Below, piece by piece: positions 7,217 to 10,399 of a stretch of 10,399 bases of DNA. The notes below the pieces were generated by a model, which saw nothing but the letters and a program-made list of their open reading frames with translations, was not told the origin of the DNA and made no database searches. The stretch is from CAYUIS01 sp964444825 (GTDB taxonomy: Bacteria > Chloroflexota > Anaerolineae > B4-G1). Every line of letters begins with the position of its first letter. The stretch's first letter is position 1. Location of the stretch: assembly GCA_964444825.1 (NCBI GenBank), contig CAYUIS010000162.1:1-10399 (forward strand). The letters run 5' to 3'. Both the position numbers and the translations under genes were made by a program.

Positions 7217-8098
7217 TCAGGCGGGGTATCTCCCGTGTAGGTACTCGACCACCTGGCGATCGATACCATCCTCCTCGCCGTCCCAGCGCTCCTCCAGGTT
7301 CTCGATGCCGACCAGGGTGCGCAGCGATTCGCGGGTCGCCGCGTCGAACACACCCGTCACCGCTCCCGAATAGTGACCGCTGCGCAACAGGAGCTCCTGC
7401 AACTCGGCGACCACGGACGCTGCTTTTAGCGAGATCACGTCAGCCGGATCGACCCCACCAAAGTAGAGATGGTGCATACCCACCAGCTCGCGCAGCTTGC
7501 GAATGGGGCGCGGGTCGTCGTCCACGCGCAGGTCGAGGTAGCGGTCGTTGTTGCCGCCGTAACCGCCTCCCTCACGCACGACCAGGACGCCAGCCGACTG
7601 GCGGCCGCGCTTATCCCCGCCGGCCTCCTGCCCGGCAGCGAGCGCCTCCACCAGCCAATCGGCCAGCTCGCCCGGCCCGCCGCGTACCCACTCGAATCGC
7701 TCCGCCATCGCCTCGACGGTGCCGGGAACGAGGATGTTGCCCTGGCAGGCAAAGCCGTCGCCCACGACGTGCCCGGCCCAGCGAGTGCAGCCCTTGCCGG
7801 TGTAAGCGGCGGCGCGACCCTCCCGATCCACCACGCCCACCTGGCGGCGGGCGCGCTCCTCGTCTGCCACAACGAGACGGTCGATCGTCTCCTGGGCAGA
7901 TGCCCCCTGCACCAACCTGTCAAGCCCTCGGGGGCCGTACGTCAGGTTGGCGTGGGCCTGGGTGGCGACAGCGCCTGCCCCGGCCCGGGCCCAGGAGACG
8001 ACGGCGGCCGCGGCCAGGAACTTGCTTTGGACGGCGACGCCCCACTCCCGGCGGCCGGGGTCGTGGGCCACGATGGAAAAGGTCGAAATGGTCGGCAT
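7217..8098 (-). CDS. DUF1028 Ntn-hydrolase-like protein with C-terminal peptidoglycan-binding-like domain
   Basis: A 293-residue DUF1028 protein. The conserved start TFSIVAHDP is followed by WGVAVQSKFLA, GAVATQAHANLTYGPRGLD, QVGVVDREGRAAAYTG, the GNILVP motif at 120-125 and GGYGGNNDRYLDLRVDDDP at 178-196. Residues about 226-270 (LQELLLRSGHYSGAVTGVFD) resemble the PG_binding_2 domain often fused to DUF1028. The family has an Ntn-hydrolase-type fold with no firmly established reaction. ATG 8098 is chosen because GGAG lies 8 nt upstream and the family's N-terminus starts there. The frame stays open to 8329, but that part is antisense to the phospholipase D gene. There is no signal peptide, so the PG-like domain may have another role. 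The stop is 12 nt before the AbgB-like start, which suggests consecutive steps on an amide or peptide substrate (inference). Confidence 0.93.
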   Translation of the reverse strand: MPTISTFSIVAHDPGRREWGVAVQSKFLAAAAVVSWARAGAGAVATQAHANLTYGPRGLDRLVQGASAQETIDRLVVADEERARRQVGVVDREGRAAAYTGKGCTRWAGHVVGDGFACQGNILVPGTVEAMAERFEWVRGGPGELADWLVEALAAGQEAGGDKRGRQSAGVLVVREGGGYGGNNDRYLDLRVDDDPRPIRKLRELVGMHHLYFGGVDPADVISLKAASVVAELQELLLRSGHYSGAVTGVFDAATRESLRTLVGIENLEERWDGEEDGIDRQVVEYLHGRYPA

Positions 8099-8106
8099 TG
8101 TGTTGT

Positions 8107-8110
8107 CTCC
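8107..8110 (-). promoter_or_regulatory. Ribosome binding site that sets the DUF1028 start
   Basis: GGAG on the minus strand, 8 nt before ATG 8098. It favours this start over longer in-frame versions that would overlap the phospholipase D gene. Confidence 0.65.
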
Positions 8111-8122
8111 AGGTGAAGTGAA

Positions 8123-8153
8123 AGTGCATCGCACCTGTGAGGTGCAACGCACT
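8123..8153. repeat. Imperfect hairpin between phospholipase D and DUF1028 genes
   Basis: AGTGC, ATC, GCACCT at 8123-8136 faces AGGTGC, AAC, GCACT at 8140-8153 across a GTG loop. Eleven pairs flank a partly unpaired 3-nt centre. It occupies half of the 61-nt gap between two minus-strand genes, so it may slow or partly end read-through, or protect an mRNA end. No T-run follows. The 12-mer GTGCATCGCACC at 8124-8135 recurs inverted at 5701-5712, just inside or before the membrane protein remnant's 5' end. Confidence 0.6.
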
Positions 8154-8159
8154 GGTCCT

Positions 8160-9854
8160 CTATCGAAACAGCTCCCGCCGCAGGTTGTGGTACCGCCCCG
8201 GCGTAAAGTAGCTCTTGATCCACTCACCGCTCGAGTCCAGGTAGGCAGCGCGACGCTCTTCGATCGAGTCTTGCTGCGCCAATTGATTGGCGATGGTGCG
8301 AAAGTAAAAGTGATTGAACAGGCGCACAAACTCGCCCAGGTAGATGTCGGCCACCGCCTGATTGCCCCGGATGAGCAGCATATTCTCGTCGTTGTTGAGC
8401 AGCGAGTTGGTGGAAAAGTTGGCCGACCCGGTAAAGACCAGCGGATCGTTGGTCAGCACGTCGATCAGCATATACTTGGTGTGGACGTAAAAGACGTGCC
8501 CCTGGCGGCGGAAATGCTCCTCCCGCATATACCACTCGTCCAGCTCCCAACCGGGGATACGCTGGCGCCGGGCGTCAACCCCCAGCGTGGAGCCGACGGC
8601 GACGCGCGTGTCCCGATCCCGCTCGATCAGGTCGGCGGCATCGCCCTGCAGGGCTTTTTCGGTGATGATAAAGCGGACAAAGTCTCGGTCCTCGGCAAAA
8701 CGTTGGGCCAGCTTTTTGTTCACACCAAAGGCGGCGGTGAACATCACCGTCTGCTGGGCCTGGCGGATGCGGTCAGCGTACCACTCGAGCATCCTCGAGC
8801 GGGAACGAGGGCTAAAGAGGGGCGTGATCGGCTCCGAGAGCGGGACGTTGGGGAACGGGGTGTTGGCCAGGTTCCAGGCCCGCAGATCGGCGAACTCGGC
8901 GTCAGCGGCGAGTTGCTCCCAATACTCGAGGTACAGTTGAGCCACGTCCCGGTTGCGCACCACGTGGCCCACGTTCGACTGCCCCAAAAAGCCGGATGGA
9001 GTAAAGTTGGTCGAGCCGGTCCACACCTGGATCGGCACGTCGTTCTCCAGGAGGACGATAAACTTGTTGTGCGGAATCGCCTTGCGCTTGGTGCGGCCCT
9101 TGACAAGCCGCCGGTCGAGGCCCACTGCATCGATGGCCCGCTCGTTCGCCTTTGTCGTCGAGGTCGGCGCCAGGACCCCCTGTTTTTTCTCCGACCCGGC
9201 CTCGTACACGATCTTGACGTCGGCGCCCCGCCCCGCCGCCGCCTGGAGGGCCTCGAGGATGGGAGGAAAGCTGAACTCGTAGGCCGCGACCCGGAGCCCA
9301 AACCGGGATTCCTGTGCCTGGGCGATAAAGTCGAGGGCGGCCTCCATCAGGCCCCGCGAGAGCCAGGCGGTGGCCTGGTCGGAGAGATCCTCGGCGTCCG
9401 GAATGCGGTTCTGGAATCTGCGGGCATAGGCCTGGCTGGCGATAGCACCCCGGTTAAAGTAGATGGCATGCTCCCCCATGTCGACTCGCTCAGTCTTGAC
9501 GCGCACCGTGACGTCGGGCCCGTACTCGAGCTGTTTGGGCCGCCCGCGAACCGGGCGCACGCGGTAGGTGTACTCGTGGTCCGGTTTGGCGGTATAGTCA
9601 CCCCACAAAAAGCTCTGGATCGGGTGCTCCAGCGTGGAAAAGAGGCTCCCCGGACACGGGTCTGGCTCCGTCTCCTCGAAAGTCTTGAATCCTTTGAGCC
9701 AATACCGTTCGTCCTCCGTGTGGTCCTCCCGCTTGATGGCGAATCCGAGCAGCCCCTCGCGGGCCGCCTCGTCCGCATCGAGGCCCAACAACACGACATA
9801 GGTCCCAGAGATGGCGTGCACCGAGACGCCCGATTTTTTTCGTCGTACGCGCAT
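8160..9854 (-). CDS. Phospholipase D-like protein with N-terminal beta-sandwich region
   Basis: An intact 564-residue PLD-superfamily protein (PLDc_2-like), with two catalytic halves. The N-terminal 120 residues look like a fibronectin-III-type sandwich (PDHEYTYRVRPVRG, then PDVTVRVKTERVD). Half one spans about 165-315, with PHNKFIVLLEND at 261-272 and GSTNFTPSGF from 280. Half two spans about 352-515, with VHTKYMLID at 457-465, GSANFSTNSL from 476 and NDENMLLI. The second HxK(x)4D motif is complete (H458, K460, D465). In the first, the aspartate position is Leu269, with E270 and D272 nearby. The superfamily makes or breaks phosphodiester bonds in lipids or nucleic acids by a phospho-histidine route. 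There is no signal peptide or clear membrane segment. ATG 9854 has AAGGAGG 4 nt upstream, a very strong ribosome site. Substrate unknown; it could be a nuclease, a lipase or an effector-like protein. Confidence 0.9.
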   Translation of the reverse strand: MRVRRKKSGVSVHAISGTYVVLLGLDADEAAREGLLGFAIKREDHTEDERYWLKGFKTFEETEPDPCPGSLFSTLEHPIQSFLWGDYTAKPDHEYTYRVRPVRGRPKQLEYGPDVTVRVKTERVDMGEHAIYFNRGAIASQAYARRFQNRIPDAEDLSDQATAWLSRGLMEAALDFIAQAQESRFGLRVAAYEFSFPPILEALQAAAGRGADVKIVYEAGSEKKQGVLAPTSTTKANERAIDAVGLDRRLVKGRTKRKAIPHNKFIVLLENDVPIQVWTGSTNFTPSGFLGQSNVGHVVRNRDVAQLYLEYWEQLAADAEFADLRAWNLANTPFPNVPLSEPITPLFSPRSRSRMLEWYADRIRQAQQTVMFTAAFGVNKKLAQRFAEDRDFVRFIITEKALQGDAADLIERDRDTRVAVGSTLGVDARRQRIPGWELDEWYMREEHFRRQGHVFYVHTKYMLIDVLTNDPLVFTGSANFSTNSLLNNDENMLLIRGNQAVADIYLGEFVRLFNHFYFRTIANQLAQQDSIEERRAAYLDSSGEWIKSYFTPGRYHNLRRELFR

Positions 9855-9858
9855 TATG

Positions 9859-9865
9859 CCTCCTT
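9859..9865 (-). promoter_or_regulatory. Strong ribosome binding site of the phospholipase D gene
   Basis: AAGGAGG on the minus strand with 4 nt to ATG 9854. It is the best Shine-Dalgarno match in the window and fixes the start. Confidence 0.8.
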
Positions 9866-9890
9866 CCCCCTTATACCCTGACCGCCCTCA

Positions 9891-9959
9891 TCATTCCGAA
9901 CAAAGTGAGGAATCTCCGCCTCACCACCTCCGTCATTCCAAACAAGGTGAGGAGTCTCC
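9891..9959. repeat. Two-copy direct repeat, 42-nt period
   Basis: Copy 1 at 9891-9917 begins TCATTCCGAACAAAGTGAGG. Copy 2 at 9933-9959 begins TCATTCCAAACAAGGTGAGG. They match at 24 of 27 positions, and both are followed within a base by GCCTCA. On the minus strand the unit reads GGAGA-TTCCTCAC-TTTGTTCGGAATGA-like, a type of intergenic repeat I associate with Chloroflexota genomes. It fills the gap between the YqfO-domain gene stop and the phospholipase D start. The spacers between copies are not conserved in the way a CRISPR requires. Confidence 0.75.
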
Positions 9960-9963
9960 AGCC

Positions 9964-10326
9964 TCAGTCCTCCCAGTACCTGTACTCGCCAGTCAGCGTG
10001 GGGAGAACCGTAATGGCGGGCACCTCGTACGGATGGGCGTTGACGATGGCCTTGATGACCGCCTCCACCCGATCCCGCCGGCAGATCGCCTCGATACGAG
10101 ACTCCTCGGTCGCGTGCTCCACGCCTCTCGCGCCGGCGTTGGCCCACGCCCCATCCAACACGCGGCAGTGGGCCGTACAGCGGGACACGTACGTCACCCG
10201 GTCGTAGCGCCCATCGTCGACCGTGCCAGCGCCGGCGTCGCACATCGCCTCCCGCACCGTTTCGGTGTGCGCGACCGGGACAGACACCGCGATCATCACG
10301 TATTCGGTCTTTGGTTGGGTGCTCAT
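9964..10326 (-). CDS. Stand-alone NIF3/YqfO-type domain protein
   Basis: A 120-residue protein resembling the CutA/PII-like middle domain inserted in NIF3-family proteins such as YqfO, here as a free-standing protein. The marks are VPVAHTETVREAMCDAGAGT near the start, the aromatic strand YDRVTYVSRC, the loop RVLDGAWANAGARG, then EESRIEAICRRDRVEAVIKA and the signature NAHPYEVPAI at 96-105. Residues of the NIF3 metal site are not included. Such domains form trimeric ferredoxin-like folds; small-molecule or metal binding is suspected, but no reaction is known. Four cysteines (29, 50, 54, 82), including a C-x3-C pair, are unusual. ATG 10326 has AGG 5 nt upstream and lies about 11 nt after the expected transcript start of the promoter at 10344-10372. 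It may be the first gene of a run to the AbgB-like gene. Confidence 0.82.
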   Translation of the reverse strand: MSTQPKTEYVMIAVSVPVAHTETVREAMCDAGAGTVDDGRYDRVTYVSRCTAHCRVLDGAWANAGARGVEHATEESRIEAICRRDRVEAVIKAIVNAHPYEVPAITVLPTLTGEYRYWED

Positions 10327-10343
10327 TTGCCTGATCCCTCTAC

Positions 10344-10372
10344 AGTATACGCGAAAAACAAAGCGCGGTCAA
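10344..10372 (-). promoter_or_regulatory. Sigma-70-like promoter for the YqfO-domain gene
   Basis: On the minus strand, TTGACC (10372-10367), a 17-nt AT-leaning spacer and TATACT (10349-10344). Each hexamer differs from consensus at one position (TTGACA, TATAAT) and the spacer length is ideal. The predicted start near 10337 leaves a leader of about 11 nt before ATG 10326, just enough for the AGG ribosome site. Confidence 0.72.
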
Positions 10373-10399
10373 AAACGCCCGAACCTCCAGGGCTATCGC

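Noticed and set aside
8099..8329. Upstream extension of the DUF1028 gene
   Set aside because: It would overlap the phospholipase D gene antisense-style in another frame. The conserved N-terminus and the ribosome site both point to 8098.
7947..9881. Very long plus-strand open frame opposite the phospholipase D gene
   Set aside because: It is a high-GC antisense shadow with no family motifs. The minus strand has both HKD motifs and a strong ribosome site.
9891..9959. CRISPR array
   Set aside because: There are only two imperfect copies with a 15-nt spacer, no cas genes, and the repeat type is ordinary intergenic.
10371..10393. Terminator on the minus strand at the right edge
   Set aside because: The stem is only 4 bp (GCCC/GGGC) with a 9-nt loop, and the T-run overlaps the -35 box of a better-supported promoter.

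Overview
The window looks like Chloroflexota DNA, probably Anaerolineae or Caldilineae. The grounds are high GC, a methyl-accepting protein with a membrane/GAF front end, a secreted PKD/Calx-beta protein ending in the short LPIVMR-type C-terminus common in that phylum, a DUF1028 protein next to an AbgB-like amidohydrolase, and several palindromic intergenic repeats. This assignment rests on protein style and was not checked by any search.

Layout, left to right. (1) 1-1666, minus: a transducer with an N-terminal multi-pass membrane domain, a GAF domain and an MCP signalling domain, cut by the window edge. (2) 1667-1997: a spacer with a 37-base palindrome and a separate perfect 17-bp hairpin. 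(3) 1998-3026: two broken genes meeting head to head near 2738, a minus-strand PKD/Calx-beta surface protein and a plus-strand C-terminal piece of a NarL-type histidine kinase. Both lack their 5' parts. (4) 3122-3909, plus: a membrane-anchored, Met/Gly-rich PepSY-like protein split by a frameshift. (5) 4133-5717, minus: a GT-C-like polytopic membrane protein broken by one frameshift and one in-frame TGA. (6) 5780-8098, minus: an intact pair, DUF1028 followed by an AbgB-like M20 amidohydrolase, 12 nt apart. (7) 8160-9854, minus: an intact phospholipase D-like protein. (8) 9964-10326, minus: an intact small NIF3/YqfO-domain protein with a good sigma-70-like promoter in front of it.

The intact right half (5780-10326) runs in one direction with short gaps and could be one transcription unit from the promoter at 10344-10372. 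DUF1028 and AbgB plausibly work together on an amide or peptide-like substrate. The left-centre (about 2.7-4.9 kb) is different: a gene-gene junction and three coding lesions lie close together, so it is either a decaying, rearranged locus or a stretch of poor assembly.

I found no convincing new defence or metabolic system. The most unusual signal is the set of structured intergenic repeats: a 38-base palindromic element present twice at 36/38 identity in the same orientation, three other unrelated hairpins, and a 42-base-period tandem repeat. Together they occupy most gene boundaries. No tRNA, rRNA, CRISPR array or transposase was seen.
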